DNA of 64,000 nucleotides from Brevibacillus brevis (lineage in GTDB: Bacteria > Bacillota > Bacilli > Brevibacillales > Brevibacillaceae). Of the stretch, positions 1 through 8,078 are shown in pieces. Within the stretch, counting starts at the first letter, position 1; each line of letters opens with the position of its first letter. Both the position numbers and the translations under genes were made by a program. The stretch lies in contig NZ_LR134338.1 of assembly GCF_900637055.1 (NCBI RefSeq), positions 5,977,501 through 6,041,500 on the forward strand. The letters run 5' to 3'. The notes beneath the pieces were generated by a model. That model was not told the DNA's origin. It saw only the letters and a list, made by a program, of their open reading frames with translations, and made no database searches.

Positions 1-45
1 GTCTTCCTTGCATAAACTGTTATCGGACAAAGGAGGTGCTTATCC

Positions 46-816
46 ATGAAATTCATTTACGTGATCAGCGCGAAACGATTAAAGCAAATCTTAATTATCG
101 TCGCGGCCATCGTACTCACAGCTGGAATTGGTTATGCGGAACGCGATTCAATTGCTGCCTTTGCTGAAGGAGCCAGCACGCAAGCCCCCCAAGCTATTTA
201 TAAGGTCGACACCAAAGAAAAGAAAATCGCCCTTACCTTTGACATTAGCTGGGGAGAGACACGAGCATTACCCATACTGAATGTGTTGAAAGAAAAAAAG
301 GTAAACAAAGCGACCTTTTTTCTCTCCTCCCCTTGGAGTCAACGACATCCAGACATCTTGAAACGCATCAAAGAAGATGGCTTAGAGATTGGTTCGCACG
401 GTCACAAGCACGATAACTACACCAAATACTCCGATGAAGAAATTCGCTCCCAAATGGCCAAGGCTGACTCCATTCTAACCGAAATGACTGGAAAAAAACC
501 TACGCTCATTCGAATGCCAAATGGTGATTTTGACAAACGAGTGCTGGAAATCGCGAATCGCATGGGTTATTCTGTCATCCAATGGGATACGGACTCAAAA
601 GATTGGACCAATCCCGGAACAGATGTGATCATCAACAATGTATTATCGAAAGCTCATCCAGGAGACATCATCCTGATGCATGCGAGCGATTCTGCGAAAG
701 ATACACATCTTGCCCTTCCTGTGATCATTGATAAACTTCGCAAGGATGGCTATGAATTCGTTACGGTATCTGAACTCATCTCGGGTACAAGTGTAGACAG
801 CAGTGAAATTCACTAA
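46..816 (+). CDS. pdaB: Polysaccharide deacetylase family sporulation protein PdaB
   Basis: A 256-residue exported carbohydrate esterase of the NodB (CE4) type. Residues about 11-31 form a hydrophobic membrane anchor or signal. The catalytic fold follows, with LTFDISWG (Asp66) as the first metal and catalytic motif and IGSHGHKHD as the histidine motif. In Bacillus, PdaB is needed for spore maintenance late in sporulation. A strong ribosome binding site (aaaggaggtgc) sits just before the ATG. Its neighbours kbaA, gerD, salA and cwlD, in this arrangement of strands, match the conserved Bacillales block. That synteny favours PdaB over other deacetylases. Confidence 0.9.
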   Translation: MKFIYVISAKRLKQILIIVAAIVLTAGIGYAERDSIAAFAEGASTQAPQAIYKVDTKEKKIALTFDISWGETRALPILNVLKEKKVNKATFFLSSPWSQRHPDILKRIKEDGLEIGSHGHKHDNYTKYSDEEIRSQMAKADSILTEMTGKKPTLIRMPNGDFDKRVLEIANRMGYSVIQWDTDSKDWTNPGTDVIINNVLSKAHPGDIILMHASDSAKDTHLALPVIIDKLRKDGYEFVTVSELISGTSVDSSEIH

Positions 817-823
817 AATAAAA

Positions 824-850
824 AAAGCTGACCTTCATTGGGTCAGCTTT
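824..850. terminator. Bidirectional terminator between pdaB and kbaA
   Basis: A perfect 10-bp stem (aaagctgacc / ggtcagcttt) with a 7-nt loop is flanked by A-rich sequence on the left and T-rich sequence on the right. It can end transcription of the two convergent genes. The right arm overlaps the last codons of kbaA. Confidence 0.8.
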
Positions 851-1430
851 CTCTTTTTACCAGACGGTGCAATTGCATGACTTGCCAGACGTTGCAAAAC
901 AATAGTGGAACGAGCATGGACAAAGTGGCACGCACATTATCTTCCTTCAATGCTGGAATCCATTCCAGTGCTGTAACGACAAACATAAAGAATGTCGTCG
1001 GTATCCATGCAGATTTATTGGTCAGACTCACTTTTCCGTATGCGGTAACAATAGCGACAATCAATAATAGCGTTGGCTCAATAAAATACGTGCCAAATCC
1101 TTTTCCTTCACCGAAGGACGTATAGCGAAGATATATCATATCGAAAAAGACAAACAAAATAAGAAATACTTGGACACTTTTCCACATGGAAGCGGTTTTA
1201 AATATCGTTTTGGCGAAATAGTTAATCGTCATATACGCAAAGAAACCCATCTGAGCCACAATGCTAATGGTCATTCCATACAGTAGATACATGAACAAGC
1301 CGACAAAAAAGTTACCGGTGCTTCCCACGAGCAGCTTGTCCAAATCAAAAATTAGGGCAACCAGGATCCCACCCAATCCCCCAAGCAAGAGCGTGGTAAT
1401 AAAAAGCCAGCCATACTTACGCAAACTCAC
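843..1430 (-). CDS. kbaA: KinB-signalling pathway activation protein KbaA
   Basis: An integral membrane protein of about 195 residues with roughly six hydrophobic segments. It resembles KbaA, which supports KinB kinase input into the sporulation phosphorelay. Family assignment rests on the hydrophobic pattern plus its fixed place between pdaB and gerD. The frame opens at a GTG at 1451. A gggaggg ribosome site lies inside that frame, so I prefer the GTG at 1430; a TTG at 1433 is also possible. It is convergent with pdaB and divergent from gerD. Confidence 0.8.
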   Translation of the reverse strand: MSLRKYGWLFITTLLLGGLGGILVALIFDLDKLLVGSTGNFFVGLFMYLLYGMTISIVAQMGFFAYMTINYFAKTIFKTASMWKSVQVFLILFVFFDMIYLRYTSFGEGKGFGTYFIEPTLLLIVAIVTAYGKVSLTNKSAWIPTTFFMFVVTALEWIPALKEDNVRATLSMLVPLLFCNVWQVMQLHRLVKRES

Positions 1431-1555
1431 CAAGTATTCCCTCCCATCCACATCGAATATGATTGTACCAATGGATACAAGAAAATACTAGCGTAAGAAC
1501 AAAACAAAATGCACACGTTACTTGTAGGCAGAGTAAAGAAGGAGGTGTCCACCCC

Positions 1556-2215
1556 ATGAGAAAAAAGACAATGTCTTTTTGGTTAACCGCTCTTGTCTGT
1601 CTGGTGCTCACCAGTTGCGGGGGTGGCGGACAAGCGCAAAGTTCGTCTCAGCCTGATTATAAAAGCGTCAAAGACATGGTGCTGGACATATTGCAGACGG
1701 ACGAAGCGAAGCAATCTGTTAGCAAGATGATGAAGGATGAAAAGTTCAAGCAAAGCCTGATGTTGGACGAGTCCACTGTGCGAACCACCTTGATTCAAAG
1801 CATGACCAATCCAAATAGTACGCACATTAAAGAGGCGTTTAAAGACCCCAAGTTCGCTAGCGCCATGGCGAAATCCATGAAAAACGAGCAAAAAACGCTC
1901 ATGAAGGACCTGATGAAGGACCCTGATTACCAAAAAGAGCTCATTAGCGTTATGAAAGACCCTGAGTTTGAAAAAAATTTGATGGACCTCATGAAAAGCT
2001 CTGCCTATCGTCAACAAACTATGCAGGTGATGAAGGATTCCTTGCAAAGCCCTTTGTTCCAAGCTGAACTCATGAAGATCATGACCAAAGTATCTGAGGA
2101 CATGACAAAACCAAAGGAGCTCAAGCCAAAGAAAAAAGGGAAAGGAAAAGAAGGTGGCGATGGTGGTGGCGGAGGCGATTCCGGCGGAGGCGGCGGCGGA
2201 GGCAGTTCTTCCTAA
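1556..2215 (+). CDS. gerD: Spore germination lipoprotein GerD
   Basis: A 219-residue lipoprotein. It has a lysine-rich start, a hydrophobic core, and a lipobox ending LTSC followed by Gly-rich sequence. The body is helical with repeated KDP(E/D)F-like segments, and the C-terminus is a Lys-rich then Gly-Ser-rich tail. GerD clusters nutrient germinant receptors in the spore inner membrane in Bacillus. The start is set by a strong aaggaggtgtcc site 5 bases upstream. The frame is open further upstream, but that part carries no signal peptide. A terminator follows directly. Confidence 0.9.
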   Translation: MRKKTMSFWLTALVCLVLTSCGGGGQAQSSSQPDYKSVKDMVLDILQTDEAKQSVSKMMKDEKFKQSLMLDESTVRTTLIQSMTNPNSTHIKEAFKDPKFASAMAKSMKNEQKTLMKDLMKDPDYQKELISVMKDPEFEKNLMDLMKSSAYRQQTMQVMKDSLQSPLFQAELMKIMTKVSEDMTKPKELKPKKKGKGKEGGDGGGGGDSGGGGGGGSSS

Positions 2216-2220
2216 ACGTA

Positions 2221-2255
2221 AAGGTGAGCTCTTTTTATAGAGCCCACCTTTTTTA
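2221..2255 (+). terminator. Rho-independent terminator after gerD
   Basis: The arms aaggtgagctc and gagcccacctt pair with one mismatch and are followed by a run of T. It also lies downstream of the convergent salA gene and may serve both. Confidence 0.75.
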
Positions 2256-2264
2256 CGTACATTT

Positions 2265-3377
2265 TTATCGTTTTACAGCTTCTCCGCATTTTTCTACAAC
2301 ACGTTTTGCCATATCGATGTAAAGTTGACCAATTTCCGTCTTTTCTCCATAGATGGATGGGGAATAATCAGGTTCAGATGGATGATTATCCGGTTGACCC
2401 AGCGGAATTTGAGCGAGCAGCTCACATGCCAAAGTCTCGGCAAGCTTTGCTCCTCCACCACGCCCGAATACGTATTCTTTCGAGCCATCCTTTGCTTCGT
2501 ACCATGCCATGTTCTCCACAATACCAAGGATTTCATGACCGGTCCGTTTTGCCATAGCGCCAGCCCGGGCTGCAACAAACGCTGCTGTAGCATGAGGAGT
2601 CGTTACCACAATCTCCATGCTTTGCGGAATCATGGTGTGCACGTCGAGGGCCATATCTCCCGTTCCTGGAGGCAAGTCCAGCAAGAGGTAGTCCAATTCT
2701 TCGCCCCAGTGTACTTCCGTGAAAAAGTTACGCAACATTTTACCCAACATAGGGCCACGCCAAATGATCGGAGAGTTATCCTCCACAAAAAAGCCCATGG
2801 ACATAACCTTTACATTTTGCTTTTCAACAGGCAGAATGGTTTCGCCAATCACGGTTGGACGTTGTTCAATATTCATCATATCGGGCACACTAAAGCCGTA
2901 AATGTCTGCGTCGATAATGCCCACTTTTTTTCCTAAACGTGCGAGTGCAACAGCCAGGTTCACTGTCACCGTCGACTTTCCGACGCCACCTTTTCCGGAA
3001 GTGACCGCAATGAAGGTCGTATTCGAATCCTTCGCCAAGATCGGATTCAAGAGGGGAGCTTGTCCCGGTGTCATGTTATGTGTTTGCCCACCTTGGTTCT
3101 TGCGAAGCTGGGCAGACAGAGCCGCACGTTCCTCGTCTGTCATCGATCCGAATTGCAGGCGTACTTCCTCGGCTCCTAGCGCTTTCACAGCTGCGATGAC
3201 ATCGTCCTCGATCTTGGCTTTCAGTGGACAGCCCGAAATCGTCAGAACAACGGTGAGGCTTACTGTCTTGCCTTCAATATGGATATCCCGAATCATGTTG
3301 AGCTCGACCAAGCTACGATTAATTTCAGGGTCTTTTACATCGCGTAGTGCTTCGAGAACCTGTTCTCTGGTCAACAT
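2265..3377 (-). CDS. salA: Mrp/NBP35-family ATP-binding protein (SalA/ApbC)
   Basis: A 370-residue P-loop ATPase. Residues 1-95 are a MIP18/DUF59 domain. The Mrp domain follows, with a deviant Walker A (TSGKGGVGKST), the switch DADIYGFS, and DLPPGTGD. The family carries or assembles Fe-S clusters. The B. subtilis member SalA also represses scoC and so raises exoprotease production. The start has an aggtga site. The gene lies immediately upstream of gerD's terminator and downstream of cwlD, as in Bacillus. I call the role from family and context; the sequence alone cannot separate Fe-S carrier from regulator. Confidence 0.9.
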   Translation of the reverse strand: MLTREQVLEALRDVKDPEINRSLVELNMIRDIHIEGKTVSLTVVLTISGCPLKAKIEDDVIAAVKALGAEEVRLQFGSMTDEERAALSAQLRKNQGGQTHNMTPGQAPLLNPILAKDSNTTFIAVTSGKGGVGKSTVTVNLAVALARLGKKVGIIDADIYGFSVPDMMNIEQRPTVIGETILPVEKQNVKVMSMGFFVEDNSPIIWRGPMLGKMLRNFFTEVHWGEELDYLLLDLPPGTGDMALDVHTMIPQSMEIVVTTPHATAAFVAARAGAMAKRTGHEILGIVENMAWYEAKDGSKEYVFGRGGGAKLAETLACELLAQIPLGQPDNHPSEPDYSPSIYGEKTEIGQLYIDMAKRVVEKCGEAVKR

Positions 3378-3488
3378 TTTGGTTCACCTCATCTATGATC
3401 TTTTCAAACATTTTCATGCTGGTATACCGACAGCGTATGCGCGTTCATTATAGCATATTCGGGCGGTCGGGACACGACCACCGCCCTC

Positions 3489-4229
3489 TTAAGGTGTAAT
3501 TGGCGCTTTTTCTCCCGAATACTGACGCAAGATCCCCTGATAAATGGCATTCGCCATAGCCTTTTGGTATTCAACGCTCTGAAGTCGCTTTGCCTCCTCC
3601 GTATTGCTGACAAAGCCTACTTCTACCATAACGGCTGGGCAGTTAACCTCCCGAATCAAGAACACATTGTTCGTCTTGCTGGGAACCCGATCTGTATGAC
3701 CGATCACCCGTTTGATTTCATCTTGTATCAGATAGGAAACTTCTTCGCTCTTTTTAAAGGTGGGGGAATAGAAAGTCTGCGCTCCTGACCATTTCGGAGA
3801 AGGGATGGAATTGACATGGATGCTGACCAAGAAATCCGGTGAACTGTCATTGACCAGCTTCACCCGGTTTCGAATGTCCTCTGCTTTTCGTTTACGTAGC
3901 TGGTCGGCATCTGGACTCGCCAAATCCTTGTCCTCTTCCCTTGTCATGACCACAAACGCTCCTGACTGCTGGAGAAAATCCCGCAAATACATGCTGATGG
4001 CCAACGTTACTTCCTTTTCAACCACATCCCCCGCTTTAGAAACTGCACCACCGTCCTTCCCACCATGTCCTGGGTCAATGGCTATAACCGTTCCTGTCAG
4101 CGGCAGCGACCATGCCTGCCAGGAAGAGCGATCCGGCGATTCGTAGGTGAACAACAGCATAAGTACAGCAAAAGCCAATATCCAGCCTACTCCTTTTCGT
4201 GTCACAGTGTATCGTCCCCTTTGTCCCAT
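3489..4229 (-). CDS. cwlD: Germination-specific N-acetylmuramoyl-L-alanine amidase CwlD
   Basis: A 246-residue Amidase_3 enzyme. An N-terminal membrane segment (about 13-29) is followed by the zinc amidase fold: AIDPGHGGKDGGA, a conserved Glu in VEKEVTLAIS, SIHVNS, and PAVMVEVGF near the end. CwlD removes the peptide from muramic acid during cortex synthesis so that muramic-delta-lactam can form, a step needed for germination. The order rpsI-cwlD-salA-gerD is standard for the group. The ribosome site before the ATG is weak. Confidence 0.9.
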   Translation of the reverse strand: MGQRGRYTVTRKGVGWILAFAVLMLLFTYESPDRSSWQAWSLPLTGTVIAIDPGHGGKDGGAVSKAGDVVEKEVTLAISMYLRDFLQQSGAFVVMTREEDKDLASPDADQLRKRKAEDIRNRVKLVNDSSPDFLVSIHVNSIPSPKWSGAQTFYSPTFKKSEEVSYLIQDEIKRVIGHTDRVPSKTNNVFLIREVNCPAVMVEVGFVSNTEEAKRLQSVEYQKAMANAIYQGILRQYSGEKAPITP

Positions 4230-4284
4230 TCTCGTTCCATCTTATGGACAAACATGGACAAATATACCCGTTTGTGAAAAGGAA

Positions 4285-4316
4285 AAACCCCCTGCCTGCG
4301 AACAGACAAGGGGTTT
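4285..4316 (-). terminator. Terminator between rpsI and cwlD
   Basis: Arms aaaccccc and ggggttt enclose a loop of about 17 nt. On the minus strand they are followed by GGTTTTTCC. This is the normal transcription end of the ribosomal protein operon, and it supports 4331-4396 being a genuine rpsI 3' end. Confidence 0.7.
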
Positions 4317-4330
4317 GTATCCAACAGCAA

Positions 4331-4396
4331 TTAGCGCTTGGAGAATTGAGGTGCGCGACGAGCTGCTTTCAAACCGTATTTCTTACGTTCTTTCAT
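4331..4396 (-). pseudogene. rpsI: 3' end of rpsI (ribosomal protein S9), last 21 codons only
   Basis: The minus strand reads MKERKKYGLKAARRAPQFSK plus a final R and a stop, the universal C-terminal tail of bacterial S9. Upstream of the Met codon the frame gives LSLSVPT in place of the conserved LLTRDAR, so homology stops at about 4396. S9 is essential, so an intact copy must exist outside the window. A short 3' duplicate of this kind is what a tyrosine-integrase element leaves when it integrates at the end of a gene. This is read as the left border (att scar) of the mobile region. Confidence 0.85.
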
Positions 4397-4510
4397 TGTT
4401 GGCACCGATAAGCTAAGGTTTCCGCATATTAATAGGAAGATTTACAACTTAGGTTCAGGCTTTTTAAGATGTGTTCTGATATAAATATGGTCAAAATATG
4501 GTCATAACGA

Positions 4511-4547
4511 GAGTCCTAGAGATTGTGTTCTAGGGCTTTCCTTTTTA
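4511..4547 (+). terminator. Hairpin terminator next to the left border
   Basis: A 10-bp stem (gagtcctaga / tctagggctt, one wobble) is followed by CCTTTTT. Just upstream (4476-4505) the plus strand ends a short open frame with DINMVKIWS and a stop. That could be the last residues of a lost integrase, but it is too short to assign. Apart from this and a short plus-strand frame with no similarity I recognise, I see no gene in 4397-4696. Confidence 0.5.
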
Positions 4548-4696
4548 CTCCGCCTTTATCCAACATTGCTTCGTGTTTCCTAAATTATTATGGAAAGGTA
4601 CTAAATGCAAAATGTGTCTCCTTAAATAGACGGATTGACTATTTCTTTGAAGAGAGGTGTCAAAATATAATTCTTCCCGCCTTGTATTATCAGAAT

Positions 4697-5269
4697 TCAG
4701 CCGATTTCACTTATTTTTTTTCGCCACCACTCTGTATTGTAGTATGGTGGTGGGGTTATAGGCATAACAACATAATCAGACGAAACTTCCATGACTTCAC
4801 CGATGCCTGCATAAACAAGGTCAACTTCCAGCGAAAAACGCTGAACAGATCTCCCTAACCGTTCTTCGAACTCTTTTATTAAAGCTCTTACTTCGCCGTT
4901 CCCCATTGTTGTATATGTTGTCATTGCCATATGCCCTCCAGCGGGCATACTCCACCACTCATGAAAATCTGGCCATACCTCTTCACATAAATCCTTAAAC
5001 TTCTGTGACGTTATTCCATCTGTATGTGGTCTACTAAGTTTCTGCTTACTTTCTTGTCGCCCCTTTAATAGCCCCCCCCACCAATCGATCCAAGCCTCTC
5101 TTAACTCATCGTGAGAAAGGGATTCCTCTATAGAATATTTCTTTACAGGCCATTTGTTAACTTTGTCATCAAAAACTATATCAGGTAGTATTTTGAAGGC
5201 ATATCCAACAAAGATTGCAAAATTAAGAGTCTCAGGAACATCCATTTTAATTCTCCATAATGTGGTCAT
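4697..5269 (-). CDS. Hypothetical protein, 190 aa
   Basis: I do not recognise a family. The protein is soluble and acidic, rich in Trp and Glu, with no signal peptide or membrane segment. A good ribosome site (aaaaggaggttttt) precedes the ATG. It lies alone between the left border and a terminator, on the same strand as the secreted-protein gene at 5406 but separated from it by a hairpin. In this neighbourhood of toxin and immunity genes an orphan immunity role is possible, but nothing in the sequence proves it. Confidence 0.6.
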   Translation of the reverse strand: MTTLWRIKMDVPETLNFAIFVGYAFKILPDIVFDDKVNKWPVKKYSIEESLSHDELREAWIDWWGGLLKGRQESKQKLSRPHTDGITSQKFKDLCEEVWPDFHEWWSMPAGGHMAMTTYTTMGNGEVRALIKEFEERLGRSVQRFSLEVDLVYAGIGEVMEVSSDYVVMPITPPPYYNTEWWRKKISEIG

Positions 5270-5360
5270 AAAAACCTCCTTTTGATTTAATTAATTTATC
5301 AAATTCGGCTATCTTCAACTTTTTTGGTAATTTCTATATTAAATCATTATATAAAGAAAT

Positions 5361-5400
5361 AAAAGAATCAGAGCTTCTCCTTCTTCGCCCTGATTCTTTT
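5361..5400. terminator. Bidirectional terminator
   Basis: An 11-bp perfect inverted repeat (aaaagaatcag / ctgattctttt) encloses a CT-rich loop, with A and T runs outside. It ends the leftward gene at 5406-5927. Confidence 0.8.
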
Positions 5401-5405
5401 TTTCT

Positions 5406-5927
5406 TTATCTCACAACGAAGGCTGTTCCTGGCAATAGACCATTTTCATCTCCGATAGTAGATGTCCCGTGTACAAATTCAAGAGTACCAGATAATTCTG
5501 CATAATACTCACCTTTACTAAGACCAGAATAGTATGCAATTCCTTCTGATCTTAAAATTCCATATCCTGTAATAGGAATTGTCTTTACGCGTTTACCAGT
5601 TTCTTGGGAAAAAATCTCAATTACTAAATCACGCTCGTAAGGGTCTACATGTACTGGGTCCACTTCCCATTTAAGACCTTTATTACTCTCCATCCACCAA
5701 AGTGCAGAATAACCAAAATCCCCTTCGACTGAACTTAATGGAGTAATCTCATTAGAATTAGTCTCTTTAGCTTTGTAACGCATACCCGATTCAGGAGTTA
5801 TGTTAATAATTTGATTTCCTTTTATTGCAGTTTGATTACTACTACTTTCATTTATTTCGGCACTAACCCCAAGGGGTGCCACAGTTACTGCGAGAAACAT
5901 AGTTACAGACAGAAGGATTTTTTTCAT
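5406..5927 (-). CDS. Hypothetical secreted protein, 173 aa
   Basis: A clear Sec signal peptide (MKKILLSVTMFLAVTVAPLG, cleavage probably after VSA) precedes a mature part of about 150 residues that is beta-rich and polar. No catalytic motif or known domain is recognised. The ribosome site aaaggagatg lies before the ATG. It is a monocistronic unit with its own terminator in the AT-rich left arm. It could be a small exported accessory factor of the mobile element, but its function is unknown. Confidence 0.65.
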   Translation of the reverse strand: MKKILLSVTMFLAVTVAPLGVSAEINESSSNQTAIKGNQIINITPESGMRYKAKETNSNEITPLSSVEGDFGYSALWWMESNKGLKWEVDPVHVDPYERDLVIEIFSQETGKRVKTIPITGYGILRSEGIAYYSGLSKGEYYAELSGTLEFVHGTSTIGDENGLLPGTAFVVR

Positions 5928-6192
5928 TATTACATCTCCTTTGTACTTGTCATATAATTCATAATTTATATCACATTATAAGCTTAGTAAATACATAGAT
6001 GTAATTTTATTCTAAATTAGTAATAAATAACTATCCCTAAAGTCTAGTTATAATAGTTGATCTCCAAATCCTTACTCAATCGTTGATATAGTTACGAAAT
6101 TTGCCGTCTTCCTTCGTTTGTATTAGCAAGGTTGTTTGCTGGGTTAATTTTTTCTATACAACAATGCAATTATATAAAATATTTGTATTAAT

Positions 6193-6220
6193 TTGACGAT
6201 TTATGTATATATGGTATATT
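6193..6220 (+). promoter_or_regulatory. Candidate sigma-A promoter for the secreted nuclease gene
   Basis: TTGACG and TATATT are separated by 16 bases, about 42 bases before the start codon at 6262. The rest of the AT-rich gap 5928-6261 shows no gene. Confidence 0.5.
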
Positions 6221-6261
6221 ATGTAAATGTATAAAAATTACATATTAGGAGGGTTTCGTAA

Positions 6262-7281
6262 GTGAAAAAATATTTACTATCTTTACTCGCTTTCGCTATG
6301 CTCTTAGTAAGTCCATCTGGTTCGTATGCGGAAGATTCTAAGGACAGCATTCAAGAAAGAATAGAAAGAGGTGAACTAAAAAAACTTCCTTCAACGGAAA
6401 TTGAACTTACTATTGATTCTGGTACAGGTGAACTTTTAAACACAGAGGAACTTTCTTCAATTCATCTAGCAGCAATAGAAGAACTTGAAGATGAAACCGG
6501 AGAAAAACTAGACAAGAATTTCGAAATATCAGGGCATGAAGTTCAGGAGTTACATCTGGAAGAAAATACAGGTGAGGAAGTCTCCCTTCGTTCAAAAACA
6601 GGAGGTTCAGGTGTCAAACTTGTAGCGGGTCTGATAATAGATGAACGAAACAAAGAAATCGTTTCGTATGTGGAAATTGAGGATATCAATGTTGCTAGGG
6701 TGGCAATGATTACCGGGAAAGTAACATTGGAGTCTTCAACTAATCGGAAGCGATCATACCGTGATGAAGATGTTTTTCACTACACCTTTACAGCTCCCGA
6801 AATAAAAGAAACAGCAATGAAAGTAAGCGATCCAGTCAGCATTGTAGATACAAATTTTTGGCGGACTGTAAGCACGTCATTAGCAACATGGCCCGATGGG
6901 AAAACCGATGCAGACCATAAGGTAGGAAAAGAATTTTTGCTTAACAAAAAGGGTATCGAATATCCAAAGTATAGAGACGAGTTTAGTAGAAAAAAAATGA
7001 CTGAGCCTGATGAAGCCGATCTCGCTTGGGTTCCTAATAATCAAAGAGAACCTAGAGAATCTAATATGAGAGAAAAATATATTAATTGGTATGAGAATAA
7101 GTATGGTGTTCCAAATTTCAGTTGGAGCAGTGTGGATATACATCATATCATTCCGCTTGCATATGGTGGGGATAACAGCTATGATAATTTAATACCTTTA
7201 CCCAAAAACTTCCATCAAAACGAGGTTACTCCTTGGTGGGCTAGTTACGGCAAATATGTTCCATCTGGTGATGACTATTAA
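6262..7281 (+). CDS. Secreted HNH endonuclease toxin-like protein, 339 aa
   Basis: It starts with a Sec signal peptide (residues 1-23, ending GSYA). An acidic region and a beta-rich region of unknown type follow (about 30-200). The C-terminal HNH nuclease domain has DIHHI (His294-295), an Asn in YDNLI (about 309) and a His in NFHQ (318), the expected metal and catalytic set. The family hydrolyses DNA or RNA. Export plus a C-terminal nuclease is the layout of a polymorphic antibacterial toxin. A SUKH-type gene follows 19 bases downstream, as an immunity gene would. The start is set by aggagggtttcgtaag. The codon for residue 1 reads GTG. There is no LXG or other secretion adaptor, so release is presumably Sec-dependent. 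Confidence 0.75.
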   Translation: MKKYLLSLLAFAMLLVSPSGSYAEDSKDSIQERIERGELKKLPSTEIELTIDSGTGELLNTEELSSIHLAAIEELEDETGEKLDKNFEISGHEVQELHLEENTGEEVSLRSKTGGSGVKLVAGLIIDERNKEIVSYVEIEDINVARVAMITGKVTLESSTNRKRSYRDEDVFHYTFTAPEIKETAMKVSDPVSIVDTNFWRTVSTSLATWPDGKTDADHKVGKEFLLNKKGIEYPKYRDEFSRKKMTEPDEADLAWVPNNQREPRESNMREKYINWYENKYGVPNFSWSSVDIHHIIPLAYGGDNSYDNLIPLPKNFHQNEVTPWWASYGKYVPSGDDY

Positions 7282-7300
7282 TTTTAGTGGGTGATTCTCT

Positions 7301-7813
7301 TTGAAGAACATTTTATCTCAACTGGCTTTGGATGGGTTAAAGAAACGATTAGATGAAAACAATCAATTATTAGTGCAAAAATGGGAGGGTTTAGTTTATC
7401 CAACCAAATTTACATTTAACTCCCCTGCCACGTTAGAAATGATAGAAGAGTTTTTAAGAGACACTCAATGGCATTTACCAACTGACTATAAAAATTTTCT
7501 CCTAATCCATAATGGGGCGTGGTTGTTCGAAGGCGTAAGATATGGAGGAGGATATGAGTTACTGAGTCTGGACGAAATTAAGAATAGTCACCTAGATTAT
7601 ATGCCTAAACATTGGTATCCAATCTCTGTGAGCAATGGTGACTATATCTTTATTGATTCAAATCGTGCAAAAGAAGGAAAAGTGGATTATTTAGTTCGCT
7701 TTAATCATGATGATGACATTATTCCAGAAAATGGATCATCTATGAAGATGAATTTTGAAACTTGGTTGGAAAGATTAATAATTGCACAAGGAACAGAGTT
7801 TTGGACGTGGTAA
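7301..7813 (+). CDS. SUKH (SMI1/KNR4) family immunity protein
   Basis: A 170-residue cytoplasmic protein. The SUKH core is visible as LPTDYKNFLLIHNGA (about residues 58-72), then a Gly-rich turn and a region ending FETWLERLI. SUKH proteins neutralise nuclease toxins of the HNH and related classes. Position directly after the secreted HNH gene makes it the probable partner. The start is a TTG with a modest ribosome site (gtgggtgat). Translation may be coupled to the toxin gene 19 bases upstream. Confidence 0.8.
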   Translation: MKNILSQLALDGLKKRLDENNQLLVQKWEGLVYPTKFTFNSPATLEMIEEFLRDTQWHLPTDYKNFLLIHNGAWLFEGVRYGGGYELLSLDEIKNSHLDYMPKHWYPISVSNGDYIFIDSNRAKEGKVDYLVRFNHDDDIIPENGSSMKMNFETWLERLIIAQGTEFWTW

Positions 7814-7817
7814 GTGT

Positions 7818-7946
7818 AAAAGGGGCTGTCCAAAAAGGGCAAGACCTCTAAATTCCCAAAATCAGAAACATTAATTTATCAAAGCTTTTGAAATTCTAAA
7901 GGGGCGTCTCTTGGTCGAAAAATTGACTTTTGAGACAGCCCCTTTT
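7818..7946. repeat. MITE-like or insertion-sequence remnant with 18-bp terminal repeats
   Basis: The left end aaaaggggctgtccaaaa and the right end ttttgagacagcccctttt are inverted copies that differ by one inserted base. They enclose about 93 bp without a gene. GGGGCTGTCTCAAAA-type ends are common for Firmicute transposons. No target duplication is obvious. It could instead act as a long-stem terminator for the immunity gene. Confidence 0.5.
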
Positions 7947-8078
7947 CTATGGTACAGATTGAAAAACACGAAATTTACACCGACAACTTTCATTTTCTGG
8001 AAAAACATTTACCAATCCAAATTATTTTGTGGTAAAGTGGAGTAAAATACAGAATTTGGGAAAAGGGGGCTTAATGAG

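Noticed and set aside
1583..2062. Minus-strand frame opposite gerD
   Set aside because: Antisense shadow; the product is His/Leu-rich, with no ribosome site.
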